Counted from the stretch's first letter, positions 7,213 to 16,317 are shown. The stretch: 64,000 nt of DNA from Flavobacteriaceae bacterium (GCA_028284745.1 JANQRC010000017.1:62001-126000); one strand, 5' to 3'. The notes: generated by a model from the letters alone, not told the origin. Made by a program: numbers and translations.

Positions 7213-8900
7213 TATTGGATGTCCTTCAACTTCAACTGGAGGCTTACGCTACCGTTCCACTCGTTCTCATCGATGGAATAGACAAGGTCAAAAGGTTTTC
7301 GATAATCGACGAGATGCTTCTTTCCTCCCAATCCAAAGCCGATGCCGTTAATGGGCTCCGAACCATTTTGAGTGATGGTCAGCCGCAAATGTCTATCCTC
7401 TTCACCCACACACTTCCCATAGCCTGTATCTTTTACTTGCGTACTGAGAAATATAGGCTTCATGTTGCCCGGGCCAAAAGGGGCAAACTGTTTTAGGATG
7501 CGCCACAGCTTCGCGTCGATCTCGTTCAGTTGAATCTCCATAGCTGCTGAAATTTCGGGGGTAAGCAACTTTTTGTCTATGTTGGCTGCCACCACTTCTT
7601 CGAATTGCTTTTTGAAATCATGGTACTGCTCAGGCTGAAGTGTCAATCCTGCTGCATATCTATGGCCGCCAAACTGCTCTACATAGTGTGAGCAGGCCTC
7701 AATTGCCTGATACACATCGAAACCCTTCACGGAGCGGGCCGAGGCAGCGAGCTTTTCACCACTTTGCGTGAAGACAACAGTAGGCCGGTAGTAGGTTTCC
7801 ATAAGGCGAGAGGCCACGATGCCGATCACTCCCTTGTGCCAATGTTTCTCATAGACTACTGTGGCAAAACGCTCTGTCTCATCATTGTGCTCTATCTGAA
7901 GGAGTGCTTCCTGCGTGATCTGTTGGTCTAGGTTTCTACGGTCCTGATTGAACGTCTCGATGTCTTCTGCAAAAGTAGTTGCTGTAGTAAGGTCATTCTC
8001 CAACAACAAATTCACAGCATGTTGACCATGTTTCATTCGTCCGGCCGCATTGATACGAGGTGCAATGATGAAAACTACATCTGTAATGGTAAGCTCACGT
8101 TTCTTTACCTGCTGTATCAACGCTTTGATGCCAGGTCTTGGTTGACCGTTAATAACCTTTAGGCCATGATAGGCCAATATGCGATTCTCGCCGGTTATGG
8201 GAACAATATCGGCCCCAATGGCGGTCGCTACCAAATCCAAGTAAGGCACTAATCCTTCTGTTTCTTCGCCTCTGCCCATAGCGATGGCCTGTATCAGCTT
8301 AAAACCTACCCCACAACCGCATAACTCCTTGTAGGGATACATACAGTCTTTACGCTTAGGGTCTAGGACCGCCACTGCATCAGGCAACTCTTTCCCGGGT
8401 GTGTGGTGGTCGCAAATGATGAAATCAATGCCTTTTTCTTTAGCATAGCTGACCTTATCTAAAGCCTTGATCCCACAATCTAGGGCAATGATCAAGGTGA
8501 AGTCATTGTCATGAGCAAAGTCGATTCCCAGAAAGGAAACCCCATAACCTTCAGCATAGCGATCAGGGATATAGGTGGCCACTTGTGGATGCAACCTCTG
8601 TAAATAGGAAGATAGCATGGCTACTGAAGTCGTGCCGTCTACATCATAATCACCATAGACAAGTATATTTTCATTGTTCTCAATGGCTTTTTCTATTCTG
8701 GCAACCGCCTTATCCATGTCCTGAATGAGAAATGGATCGTGCAGATCTTCTAGAGAAGGACGAAAGAATCGCTTGGCATCCCCATAGGTTTCCACACCAC
8801 GCTGGGCCAAAAGTGTAGCTACGATATGATTCACCCCCAAAACCTTCTTCAGGTGATGTATCTTGTGCAGCTCAGGCTTTGGCTTTAAGGTCCACCGCAT
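7212..8900 (-). CDS. recJ: single-stranded-DNA-specific exonuclease RecJ
   Basis: A 562-residue 5'-3' exonuclease of the DHH superfamily acting in recombination and mismatch or base-excision repair. Motifs: DYDVDGTTSVAM (DHH motif I), ALDCGIKA, CDHHTPG (the DHH triad), and the DHHA1 motif EQFGGHRYAAGL near residue 400, followed by the C-terminal OB-fold. Length matches the family. The promoter -7 box TACCTTTG lies about 25 bases ahead of the ATG. Confidence 0.96.
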   Translation of the reverse strand: MRWTLKPKPELHKIHHLKKVLGVNHIVATLLAQRGVETYGDAKRFFRPSLEDLHDPFLIQDMDKAVARIEKAIENNENILVYGDYDVDGTTSVAMLSSYLQRLHPQVATYIPDRYAEGYGVSFLGIDFAHDNDFTLIIALDCGIKALDKVSYAKEKGIDFIICDHHTPGKELPDAVAVLDPKRKDCMYPYKELCGCGVGFKLIQAIAMGRGEETEGLVPYLDLVATAIGADIVPITGENRILAYHGLKVINGQPRPGIKALIQQVKKRELTITDVVFIIAPRINAAGRMKHGQHAVNLLLENDLTTATTFAEDIETFNQDRRNLDQQITQEALLQIEHNDETERFATVVYEKHWHKGVIGIVASRLMETYYRPTVVFTQSGEKLAASARSVKGFDVYQAIEACSHYVEQFGGHRYAAGLTLQPEQYHDFKKQFEEVVAANIDKKLLTPEISAAMEIQLNEIDAKLWRILKQFAPFGPGNMKPIFLSTQVKDTGYGKCVGEEDRHLRLTITQNGSEPINGIGFGLGGKKHLVDYRKPFDLVYSIDENEWNGSVSLQLKLKDIQ

Positions 8901-8925
8901 ACGATTCTTTTATTCCAAGCGAAAA

Positions 8926-8933
8926 CAAAGGTA
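8926..8933 (-). promoter_or_regulatory. -7 promoter box of recJ
   Basis: Minus-strand TACCTTTG, a perfect match to TAnnTTTG, 25 bases upstream of the recJ ATG. No clear TTG at -33. Confidence 0.55.
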
Positions 8934-9019
8934 GGAATTATCTTTCAATTGGGTTCTAGGGTTTGAATGTACGAATTTGTACCTTTCGGAACATCTTTTC
9001 AACTATAAAAATCAACAAC

Positions 9020-9610
9020 ATGCCACTGGTCACACCCCTTTCTGCCGAACACGATGAAACGACAAAGGAATTAGCGGAGTTCTTTAACGAGACACTTGGT
9101 TTTTGTCCAAATTCTGTATTGACCATGCAACGCAGGCCAGAAATCTCTAGGGCGTTCATCAACCTCAACAAAGCGGTCATGGCCAATCGTGGGCGTGTCA
9201 CTTCGGCCTTGAAGCGCATGATCGCATGGGTGAGTAGCAATGCTACAGGTTGTCGCTATTGCCAGGCACATGCCATCAGAGCAGCAGAGCGTTACGGTGC
9301 CGAACAAGAGCAACTAGACAATATCTGGGAATACCGAACTCATCCTTCTTTTAGTGAAGCAGAACGTGCTGCGTTAGACTTTTCATTAGCTGCCAGTCAA
9401 GTGCCGAATGCTGTAGATGGCCAGGTCAAGAAGCGTTTGTATGAGCACTGGGATGAAGGCGAGATCGTAGAAATGCTAGGCGTTATCTCCTTGTTTGGCT
9501 ATTTGAACCGTTGGAACGACAGCATGGGCACCACCCTAGAAGGGGATGCCATCGATAGCGGCATGCAATACCTAGGGAAGCATGGTTTTGAAGTGGGGAA
9601 GCATGTTTAA
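9020..9610 (+). CDS. carboxymuconolactone decarboxylase/AhpD-like family protein
   Basis: A 196-residue protein of the CMD/AhpD superfamily. The redox motif ATGCRYCQAHAIRAAERYG, with C-x-x-C plus the H three residues later, is present at about residues 76-94, as in alkylhydroperoxidases that reduce peroxides through a cysteine pair. The remaining helices (AERAALDFSLAASQVPNAVD and a WNDSMGTT ending) fit the longer peroxidase-related branch. ATG at 9020 is preferred; an ATG at 8963 lies in the probable promoter region shared with divergent recJ. Confidence 0.85.
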   Translation: MPLVTPLSAEHDETTKELAEFFNETLGFCPNSVLTMQRRPEISRAFINLNKAVMANRGRVTSALKRMIAWVSSNATGCRYCQAHAIRAAERYGAEQEQLDNIWEYRTHPSFSEAERAALDFSLAASQVPNAVDGQVKKRLYEHWDEGEIVEMLGVISLFGYLNRWNDSMGTTLEGDAIDSGMQYLGKHGFEVGKHV

Positions 9611-9681
9611 GTGTTAGACCGATCCGCTGTGAGATATTAGATCATAGAAGTGGGCGTCTAACAAGAGACCTCATACATTTT

Positions 9682-10251
9682 CTAAACGCATTCCAACACT
9701 TTCGCTTGAAGTCTTGGTACGACCTCTACTTCAAACCACGGATTCTTACTTAACCAAAATCGGTTGCGCGGAGAGGGATGCGGCAAGGGGAAATAGTTTG
9801 GCAAATACTCTTGGTAGGTCTTTACGGTATCGGTCAAGTTCTTCTTTCGTTGTTTGCCCAAATAATGCGCTTGGGCATATTGCCCAATCAAAATGAACAG
9901 TTCCAGCTCGGGCATCTGTTGCAATAGAAGATCGTGCCATTGCGGAGCACATTCGGGTCTAGGTGGCAGGTCTCCCGACTTCCCTTTTCCTGGATAGCAA
10001 AACCCCATCGGCATGATGGCGATCTTGCTTTCATCATAGAAAACCTCATCGGAGACGTTCATCCACTTGCGCAATTGCTTGCCGCTGGCATCATCCCACG
10101 GAATACCAGACCGGTGCACTTTGGTGCCGGGTGCTTGGCCAATGATCACGATCTTGGCCGTCAGGCTTCCAGAGACTACCGGATTAGGGCCCAATGGTAA
10201 ATGCGCCTTACAAATGCTACATCCTGAAATTTCTTGTAACAGTGCTTTCAT
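9682..10251 (-). CDS. uracil-DNA glycosylase family protein
   Basis: A 189-residue protein of the uracil-DNA glycosylase superfamily (IPR005122-type fold), close to the short single-domain members of Bacteroidota. Landmarks: an N-terminal cysteine pair (CSICKAHLPLGPNPV), the water-activating strand IVIIGQAPGTKVHRSGIPWDDASG (residues about 34-57), and LPHPSPRNRFWL, the C-terminal minor-groove H-P-S motif. It probably removes uracil or a damaged base from DNA; exact lesion is inference. Convergent with the AhpD-like gene. Confidence 0.83.
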   Translation of the reverse strand: MKALLQEISGCSICKAHLPLGPNPVVSGSLTAKIVIIGQAPGTKVHRSGIPWDDASGKQLRKWMNVSDEVFYDESKIAIMPMGFCYPGKGKSGDLPPRPECAPQWHDLLLQQMPELELFILIGQYAQAHYLGKQRKKNLTDTVKTYQEYLPNYFPLPHPSPRNRFWLSKNPWFEVEVVPRLQAKVLECV

Positions 10252-10358
10252 AATTCAGAATCCATTACAATATACAAAGGAACACACCGCCCAGAAAAAC
10301 AGTGTGTCCCAGACAAATCAAAAAATCACACATCTATCTAGTTATTAGTTTTTGATAA

Positions 10359-10712
10359 TTATGCCTTTGTTACTGGTTTGTGTAAGCTAACAACAGTGAT
10401 CACGGCTGCGCCATTGATCCAATAATAGTACGCGTCAATTCCTTCGAATGAAAAGACAAAGGGTGCTACTAAGAATAGAATAGCGACCGTAAAGTCGACG
10501 ATCAGATGCCATTTGTAGGATATTACACGGAATACCCCTAAATGATGGTCTGTGAGCAGCGTCAAGATCAATGCTGCCACACCAGTGGCCACGGATAATG
10601 CTAGAGCCATTGGGTGTGACGCTCCCAATCCTAAAAGAAAAGGAAGAGCCATCAATGTGAGTGCTACTGGATAGTCTAAAAAAGCGTGAATTCTTTTGGT
10701 TACGAATCTCAT
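10359..10712 (-). CDS. SPW-repeat-like integral membrane protein
   Basis: A 117-residue protein with four hydrophobic segments (around residues 13-30, 33-52, 67-85 and 95-112). The pattern resembles SPW-repeat/YndG-type small membrane proteins often found in stress-related clusters. The catalytic role is unknown. It follows the SnoaL-like gene on the same strand after 23 bases, so both are probably one transcript. Confidence 0.62.
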   Translation of the reverse strand: MRFVTKRIHAFLDYPVALTLMALPFLLGLGASHPMALALSVATGVAALILTLLTDHHLGVFRVISYKWHLIVDFTVAILFLVAPFVFSFEGIDAYYYWINGAAVITVVSLHKPVTKA

Positions 10713-10735
10713 GACCTTCGAGTTTTGTGGTTTTA

Positions 10736-11089
10736 CTATGCTGCGTTGAAGTATTCTTCCTGGATTACTTGTCCTTGGTCATTCCAGATTCTACGAATGA
10801 TCTCGTGCCAGTAGATGTCGCTGCCGTCCTTCATCAAAAAATCAAAAGTGAATTCTGAAGCTGAGACATTCCCGTCTACCAAAGTTCTGTGTAGCGTGAT
10901 TCCGTTTACCTTGGCGATTGATTGGGCAAAGCCTGTCATTTTTTGTGTCATTTCGCTCTTATTTGCCGTGGCCGATCCATTATAATCTGATGTGGTTGCC
11001 TCTGGCGCGAAAAATTTCTCTACGGCATCAACGATGGCTCCTTGAGCTACGATGCCGTCCATTTCTGTGGCTAATGTTCTAATATTCAT
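10736..11089 (-). CDS. SnoaL-like / NTF2-fold protein
   Basis: A 117-residue protein with the layout of SnoaL-like domains: an N-terminal helix (IVAQGAIVDAVEKFFAP), then curved beta strands ending in DIYWHEIIRRIWNDQGQVIQEEYF. Members range from ketosteroid-isomerase-like enzymes to ligand-binding proteins; no function can be fixed. The ATG at 11089 is preferred to an upstream TTG (11113), which lies inside an operator-like inverted repeat region. First gene of a probable two-gene unit with the SPW-like protein, next to a divergently spaced AraC regulator. Confidence 0.68.
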   Translation of the reverse strand: MNIRTLATEMDGIVAQGAIVDAVEKFFAPEATTSDYNGSATANKSEMTQKMTGFAQSIAKVNGITLHRTLVDGNVSASEFTFDFLMKDGSDIYWHEIIRRIWNDQGQVIQEEYFNAA

Positions 11090-11108
11090 TTGCTTTTCAT
11101 TTAAATTG

Positions 11109-11125
11109 AACAAAGGGTCTTTGTT
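11109..11125. promoter_or_regulatory. AACAAAG inverted repeat over the SnoaL-like gene promoter
   Basis: A perfect 7-3-7 inverted repeat, AACAAAG-GGT-CTTTGTT. On the minus strand it contains ACCCTTTG, a partial -7 box, 20 bases before the ATG at 11089. It is a candidate operator for a local regulator. Confidence 0.4.
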
Positions 11126-11185
11126 TTTAATTACTCTGCAAATTTCAGCTAGAACATTCGTGAGGATGCTACAAAAAAGGAGCTG

Positions 11186-12226
11186 CTACTGGTACATTTT
11201 TCCTTGATAATGGCTCGGATTCAATCCCGTGTAGTGTTTGAAGAACCTTGAGAAGTGGTTGGGCTCTTCGAAATGCAAGGCCTCAGAAACTTCTTTGATC
11301 GTTGGCCCTTGGTCAAGAAGTTGCTTAGCCGTTTTAATCAATTGGATACGTAATAGTTGGCTGAACGAAATGTCCATTTTGTCCCGTGTTTTTTTAGAGA
11401 GTGTCTTGGCCGCCATATTCATCTTGTCTGCATAAAACGTCAGCGTACGTTCTTGTGTGTGGTGGTTTTGAATCAACTCCATGATGTTTTTGGTAAAGGA
11501 GTCTTGGTTTTCAAAATCAAACTCCTTTCTAAATGCCCCTGGGTTCATGCCTGTCTTCAACCTAAATACTCTTGAAAAATAAGACGGGTCCTTATAACCG
11601 AGGTCATAGGAAATCTCTTTAAACCCTTTGTCGGTGAAGACCACTTTGCGTTTCCCTTCTAGAAGTTTTCTCTGTTGAAGTAATCCTATAGCACTCAATC
11701 CTACCTTCTCTTTCAACAATAAGGCAACTTCTTCCCGCTGTATAGATGACTCAAGGTCCTTCTTTGTGAAGGATTTAAAAAATGACCTGTCGATGATTTC
11801 CTTCATGTCAAAAATGGTACGGTATTCTTCGATTGACGCTTGGAAGGGGTCTTGATGAAACCATCGGCTGGCAGAAGCATCAAGGATTTCATACTTTCCT
11901 GTAGTATCATGAAACCGCAATGGTCTTTGCTCTTTTGAAGTTGTATTCACCTCAATATGCCCCAAAGAGACCAAATGCTTGAATAGTACACGATAGTCTT
12001 GGTTGTTTCCTAAGTCCTGCTCATCAAAAGACATCTTTTTGACCTCAAAATCATCGGACAAGAATTTTACATACTGCCCTTGCTCTAAGTAGATGATCTT
12101 GTTTTCGTAGTTGAAATAGGTTTTGAAGTCTACCTCAATCCCGCCACTTCCGCTGATGATGTAAAAAAGACTGTAAGAGTCGATCAAATATACTTTGCCA
12201 AATACAGGCTGGAAGGATTGAATCAT
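11186..12226 (-). CDS. AraC family regulator with two HTH domains
   Basis: A 346-residue transcription factor. The N-terminal ~130 residues form a cupin-like sensing part (SGSGGIEVDFKTYFNYENKIIYLEQG). Two AraC-type DNA-binding regions follow: a first at about residues 165-240 ending FKEISYDLGYKDPSYFSRVF plus TGMNPGAFRKEF, and a second, complete one at about 255-342 ending FEEPNHFSRFFKHYTGLNPSHY. AraC proteins normally carry one. It lies just upstream of the SnoaL/SPW pair on the same strand and may control it (inference). Confidence 0.86.
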   Translation of the reverse strand: MIQSFQPVFGKVYLIDSYSLFYIISGSGGIEVDFKTYFNYENKIIYLEQGQYVKFLSDDFEVKKMSFDEQDLGNNQDYRVLFKHLVSLGHIEVNTTSKEQRPLRFHDTTGKYEILDASASRWFHQDPFQASIEEYRTIFDMKEIIDRSFFKSFTKKDLESSIQREEVALLLKEKVGLSAIGLLQQRKLLEGKRKVVFTDKGFKEISYDLGYKDPSYFSRVFRLKTGMNPGAFRKEFDFENQDSFTKNIMELIQNHHTQERTLTFYADKMNMAAKTLSKKTRDKMDISFSQLLRIQLIKTAKQLLDQGPTIKEVSEALHFEEPNHFSRFFKHYTGLNPSHYQGKMYQ

Positions 12227-12298
12227 TGGTCATGTTTGACCTAAACAGTCGAAAAAATCGTGTAAAACTAACCGCCGCAGGGCTTTATGGTGTGGGCG

Positions 12299-12967
12299 CT
12301 ACTTGCCCTGTACGATCAAAACGAGTTCGCCTTTGGGTGCTTTTGTCTCAAAATGCTGTAACACTTCGCCAGCAGTCCCCCGAATGGTCTCTTCATGTAA
12401 TTTGGTGAGCTCTCTAGAGACCGATACTTTTCGTTCTTCGCCAAAATACTCACAGAAATTTTGGAGGGTCTTCAGCAATTTATGGGGCGATTCGTAAAAG
12501 ATCATTGTGCGTGATTCTTCTGCAAGGAGTTGCAGTCTGGTCTGCCTTCCTTTCTTTACTGGCAAAAAGCCTTCAAAGACAAACTTATCGTTGGGCAATC
12601 CGCTGTTTACGAGTGCCGGCACAAAAGCTGTAGCACCAGGCAAACATTCTACTTCGATCGCCTCTGAAATACATTCCCGAACCAACAAGAAGCCTGGGTC
12701 GGAAATGGCTGGCGTGCCTGCATCGCTGATCAAAGCCATCGTTTCGCTCGCTTTGATCCGCTGTGCCAAACCTTGCACCATTCTATGCTCGTTGTGCATA
12801 TGATGGCTGAGCATTGGTGTTTCTATGTGATAATGCTTTAGCAGTTTTCCGCTGGTACGGGTATCTTCGGCCAAGATCAGATCGACTTCTTTCAGCACTT
12901 CGATGGCACGAAAGGTCATGTCTTTGAGATTGCCTATTGGAGTGGGAACGATGTAGAGTTTTGACAT
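12299..12967 (-). CDS. rsmI: 16S rRNA (cytidine(1402)-2'-O)-methyltransferase
   Basis: A 222-residue SAM-dependent tetrapyrrole-methylase-fold enzyme that 2'-O-methylates C1402 in the ribosomal decoding centre. Motifs: PTPIGNLKDMTFRAIEVLKE at the N-terminus, LAEDTRTSGKLL, MALISDAGTPAISDPG (SAM loop) and VSRELTKLHEE. Shorter than E. coli RsmI, which has an extra C-terminal region, but typical for Bacteroidota. Same direction as the downstream AraC gene. Confidence 0.94.
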   Translation of the reverse strand: MSKLYIVPTPIGNLKDMTFRAIEVLKEVDLILAEDTRTSGKLLKHYHIETPMLSHHMHNEHRMVQGLAQRIKASETMALISDAGTPAISDPGFLLVRECISEAIEVECLPGATAFVPALVNSGLPNDKFVFEGFLPVKKGRQTRLQLLAEESRTMIFYESPHKLLKTLQNFCEYFGEERKVSVSRELTKLHEETIRGTAGEVLQHFETKAPKGELVLIVQGK

Positions 12968-12984
12968 GTGTGCTAGGCTATGGC

Positions 12985-13335
12985 TTATAAACTAGAAAGC
13001 TTTCGCTCTTGGGTCTCGATGTTGTAATAAGCGATGACCTCTTGGATCGACCCATCCTTGATGTGATGCCATTCCGTGACTTCTAGCCTAAGATCTTTTT
13101 GGACGGCCGTATAGCGAGTGCACGACTTATCTTCTTCATACAACGTATCATGGATCTCGAAACGATGTCCTAGAAACTTGTCCTCATTGGCCATCACAAG
13201 GCCTATGTAGGCCTTTTTTCCGTCAATAGTTCCGTAAGGGCTCGTGTGCTTGAAATCTTCAGAAAGTGGTAGCAACAAAAAATCTCCCAATTCCCATAGA
13301 TGAAACCATCTCTCGGTTAGTTCTTTCGCATTCAT
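12985..13335 (-). CDS. SnoaL-like / NTF2-fold protein
   Basis: A 116-residue protein of the NTF2-like superfamily: MNAKELTERWFHLWELGDF at the N-terminus, GKKAYIGLVMANEDKFLGHRFEIHDTLYEE in the middle and VTEWHHIKDGSIQEVIAYYNIE at the end, the standard nuclear-transport-factor-2-family layout. The molecular role is unknown. It sits 17 bases upstream of rsmI on the same strand and 11 bases behind the DoxX-like gene, so the three are probably co-transcribed. Confidence 0.68.
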   Translation of the reverse strand: MNAKELTERWFHLWELGDFLLLPLSEDFKHTSPYGTIDGKKAYIGLVMANEDKFLGHRFEIHDTLYEEDKSCTRYTAVQKDLRLEVTEWHHIKDGSIQEVIAYYNIETQERKLSSL

Positions 13336-13346
13336 CGTTGATCGTT

Positions 13347-13700
13347 CTATGGTCGAACTCTTTTCCCCAGAAAGTATGTCACCAACAATAATATCATGGC
13401 GATCACAGTGCCCATGTGTTGGCCATCATTGATCTGCTGGTGTGCAAAGAATGCCAGCACTACATTATAGAAGAACCCTGCGTACGCCCATTCTTTGAGC
13501 GTCTTTACATTTGTCCATAGAGCAGCCAGTCCTAGCAACTTGGCCACCGCCAATGGGTAGATCAAATAGGTAGGATACCCGAAATTGGTGAAGAACTGAC
13601 GGATCATTTCATTCTTAAAGAAGTAATTGGACACTGAGAAAAGCATCAATGCCGTAAAAAGTGATAGAAAAACCCAATACAAGATCTTTTGAACTTTCAT
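13347..13700 (-). CDS. DoxX-like family membrane protein
   Basis: A 117-residue protein with four membrane segments, including VFLSLFTALMLFSVSNYFF at the start, NFGYPTYLIYPLAVAKLLGLAALW, FYNVVLAFFAHQ and a last helix ending YFLGKRVRP. This matches the DoxX-like branch (PF13564-type), small integral membrane proteins of uncertain redox-linked function. First gene of a short minus-strand run leading to rsmI. Confidence 0.75.
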   Translation of the reverse strand: MKVQKILYWVFLSLFTALMLFSVSNYFFKNEMIRQFFTNFGYPTYLIYPLAVAKLLGLAALWTNVKTLKEWAYAGFFYNVVLAFFAHQQINDGQHMGTVIAMILLLVTYFLGKRVRP

Positions 13701-13736
13701 AATGCTGGTTTTGTGTTGGTCGATCGTTACGAGCTA

Positions 13737-14438
13737 CTAGGCAAACCGCTTTTCGACAATCGCGAAAAAGCGTTCTTCGTATTCCTCTTTGTTGTCCCAA
13801 TTGTTATAATCGGGCTTTACCATGACTTCAACAAAGCCCTTCGCCTCAGCAAAGCTAGGCAATGTGTTGATCTGCGAAACCACTCTGTTATAGTCCTCTT
13901 GATTGCCGTTGAAAAGATGTTTCACAAAAGCCAAGCGGTCGTTGAGCCCGATCTGAAGACCATTGCTGATGCTGTCATTAAGTGTCTTGGTCTCTAGCTC
14001 GACTCTTAGATCTTGCTGTCGTGGTGTGACGTCATCTGCATCTTTCTTTACAAAGGTGGGTTCGGGCAACACCTCGCCAAGGATGTCTTCAAGTGTCTGT
14101 TCTTTTGGCATTTCAGCCACAATGTCCTTGATGGTATCCATCACTGGTGTGATGATCTCCTCACGAGGCTCGTCACGTTCGTTATATTCTTTAAGATTGT
14201 GCTTGATGACCTCATCTTGGTTCTTGTTTTCAAACACATCGTCCATCGTCTCGTAAATGGCTTTCTCGCCAAGTGATGGTCGGCTTTCGCCCAAGTGCTC
14301 TTCCACAAACTTAAGCACCGTTAGCTGTTGGTAGAGTTTCTCAACTTCGGCATGAAGTTGTTGCACGTCGCCTTTTCCTTTCATTCGAAGCACTCGGTGG
14401 GCGATGCTGATCAGTTCTGCTTCCAGTTTCTTTTTCAT
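13737..14438 (-). CDS. conserved hypothetical coiled-coil protein
   Basis: A 233-residue soluble acidic protein I cannot name. The ATG at 14438 (MKKKLEAELISIAHRVLRMK) is preferred; an in-frame start 12 codons upstream adds no conserved-looking sequence. Residues 1-50 are helical (LHAEVEKLYQQLTVLKFVEEHL). The C-terminal ~80 residues include IGLNDRLAFVKHLFNGNQEDYNRVVSQINT, a pattern I associate with conserved Bacteroidota proteins encoded next to tdk/alr. Divergent from tdk. Function unknown. Confidence 0.72.
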   Translation of the reverse strand: MKKKLEAELISIAHRVLRMKGKGDVQQLHAEVEKLYQQLTVLKFVEEHLGESRPSLGEKAIYETMDDVFENKNQDEVIKHNLKEYNERDEPREEIITPVMDTIKDIVAEMPKEQTLEDILGEVLPEPTFVKKDADDVTPRQQDLRVELETKTLNDSISNGLQIGLNDRLAFVKHLFNGNQEDYNRVVSQINTLPSFAEAKGFVEVMVKPDYNNWDNKEEYEERFFAIVEKRFA

Positions 14439-14569
14439 GTGTGTTTTATGATTGAGTTGATGATCTTGTTGCAATCTTTCGCCTATGCGCTTGCAATTAA
14501 ATTGCGTAAGTTTGCTTTGCTTATATTGAAAACGAACAACTTACCTGTTTTCGTTTAGAAAAGTACAAA

Positions 14570-15211
14570 ATGTTTCTCGAAAATACCGTCAATCCTAAAG
14601 AGCAATTTGGCTGGATCGAAGTGATCTGCGGATCCATGTTCTCTGGAAAGACCGAAGAACTGATCCGAAGGCTAAAGCGCGCGCAGTTTGCCAAACAACG
14701 CGTAGAGATCTTCAAACCCGCCATTGATACGCGCTATGATGATGAGAAAGTGGTCTCTCATGACGAAAACGAGATACGTTCCACACCTGTTCCTGCCGCA
14801 GCCAATATTCGCATCCTAGCTGATGGATGTGACGTTATTGGCATTGATGAAGCACAGTTTTTTGATGATGAAATTGTTTCGGTATGCAACGACCTGGCCA
14901 ATCAAGGCATTCGGGTAATTGTAGCTGGATTGGACATGGACTTTAAGGGCAATCCCTTTGGCCCCATGCCGGCATTGATGGCCACTGCCGAATATGTAAC
15001 TAAAGTACATGCGGTATGCACACGTACCGGAAACTTAGCCAATTATAGCTTCCGAAAAGCAAAAGGCAACGACATCGTGCTTTTAGGCGAGATCGATGAG
15101 TACGAGCCGCTAAGCCGTGCCGCCTACTACAAGGCCATGCTTAGCGAAAAGGTCAAGGATATGAACGTAGACGCCGAACAGGTATCTAACAAAAAGCAGG
15201 CGAACTCCTAA
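14570..15211 (+). CDS. tdk: thymidine kinase
   Basis: A 213-residue type II thymidine kinase that phosphorylates thymidine with ATP in nucleotide salvage. Motifs: Walker [20 protein letters not shown] (residues about 22-40), [14 protein letters not shown] (Walker B and lid), and the C-terminal [20 protein letters not shown]. The zinc lobe is degenerate: only one cysteine remains in [18 protein letters not shown], where TK1 enzymes usually have four. Its last base is shared with the alr start (TAATG), so the two genes are coupled. Confidence 0.94.
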   Translation: MFLENTVNPKEQFGWIEVICGSMFSGKTEELIRRLKRAQFAKQRVEIFKPAIDTRYDDEKVVSHDENEIRSTPVPAAANIRILADGCDVIGIDEAQFFDDEIVSVCNDLANQGIRVIVAGLDMDFKGNPFGPMPALMATAEYVTKVHAVCTRTGNLANYSFRKAKGNDIVLLGEIDEYEPLSRAAYYKAMLSEKVKDMNVDAEQVSNKKQANS

Positions 15212-16317
15212 TGGCCAAAGTTCAAGAAACAGTGTTGGAGATCGACCTTCAAGCACTTTCACAGAATTATACCTTCTTACGAAGCAAGATCTCTCAAAAC
15301 ACGCAGTTTATGGCCGTGGTCAAGGCCTTTGGCTACGGTAGTGGTGCTATTGAAGTAGCAAAGCACCTTGAGAGCCTAGACGTAGATTATTTTGCGGTTG
15401 CATACTCCTCTGAAGGTGTCGCGCTCCGTGATGCGGGGATAAAGACCCCCATCATGGTGTTGCATCCGCTACCTATACATTTTGAAGAGATCATCGAACG
15501 ATGTTTAGAGCCCAGTCTGTACAATGTCAAGACCTTGAAAGCTTTTATTGACGCTTCAGAAAAAAAAGGGCAAAAGGAGTATCCTATTCACTTGAAGTTC
15601 AACACTGGGTTGAATCGTCTCGGCTTTTGGGAAAATGATGCGAATCTCATTGCCGAAAAGCTCGAAGAGACCTCGGCTGTCAAAGTAGTCTCTTTACTCT
15701 CCCACCTAGCTGCTTCGGAAGACCCTAAGGAAATGGACTTCTCGTCACGCCAGATCACCACCTTTAAAAAAGTCACTGAGGAGTTCCATCAAAAAATGGG
15801 ATACCGGCCTATGCTCCATATGTGCAACACCTCAGGCATCTTGAACTACCCTGAAGCACATTTCGATATGGTGCGAAGCGGTATCGGCCTCTATGGTTTC
15901 GGCAATGATGTAAAGTTCCAGAACAAATTGAAACCCGTCGCCTCGCTGAAGACCATCATCTCTCAACTTCATAAGATCGAACCGGGCGAGAGCGTTGGCT
16001 ATAACCGGGCTTATACCGCCATAGGCCATGAGACCGTTGCTACCTTGCCGATCGGACACGCTGATGGCATTTCTAGAATCTACGGTAACGGCAATGGTGC
16101 TGTGTTCGTACATGGGAAAAAAGCTCCTATCGTCGGGAATGTCTGCATGGACATGGTCATGGTCAATGTTTCTGATATCGACTGCAAAGAGGGTGATGAG
16201 GTGGTCATATTCGACAGCAAGCATACTGCTGAAGCCTTAGCCGAAAATGCCGGAACGATCTCGTACGAGCTCATCACCAGCATTTCACAACGTATTAAAC
16301 GCGTGTTTCTGCCATGA
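15211..16317 (+). CDS. alr: alanine racemase
   Basis: A 368-residue PLP-dependent racemase making D-alanine for peptidoglycan. The PLP lysine lies in FMAVVKAFGYGSGAIEV (about residues 31-47). FNTGLNRLGF, the glycine-rich phosphate site SGIGLYGF and GESVGYNRAYTA, with the catalytic tyrosine of the partner subunit, are all present, as is VGNVCMDMVMV. Length fits the family. Co-transcribed with tdk. Confidence 0.96.
   Translation: MAKVQETVLEIDLQALSQNYTFLRSKISQNTQFMAVVKAFGYGSGAIEVAKHLESLDVDYFAVAYSSEGVALRDAGIKTPIMVLHPLPIHFEEIIERCLEPSLYNVKTLKAFIDASEKKGQKEYPIHLKFNTGLNRLGFWENDANLIAEKLEETSAVKVVSLLSHLAASEDPKEMDFSSRQITTFKKVTEEFHQKMGYRPMLHMCNTSGILNYPEAHFDMVRSGIGLYGFGNDVKFQNKLKPVASLKTIISQLHKIEPGESVGYNRAYTAIGHETVATLPIGHADGISRIYGNGNGAVFVHGKKAPIVGNVCMDMVMVNVSDIDCKEGDEVVIFDSKHTAEALAENAGTISYELITSISQRIKRVFLP

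Noticed and set aside
9612..9663. Inverted repeat TGTTAGAC/GTCTAACA between the AhpD-like and glycosylase genes.
   Set aside because: The 36-base loop and absence of a T-run make it unconvincing as a terminator, and no second copy was seen.
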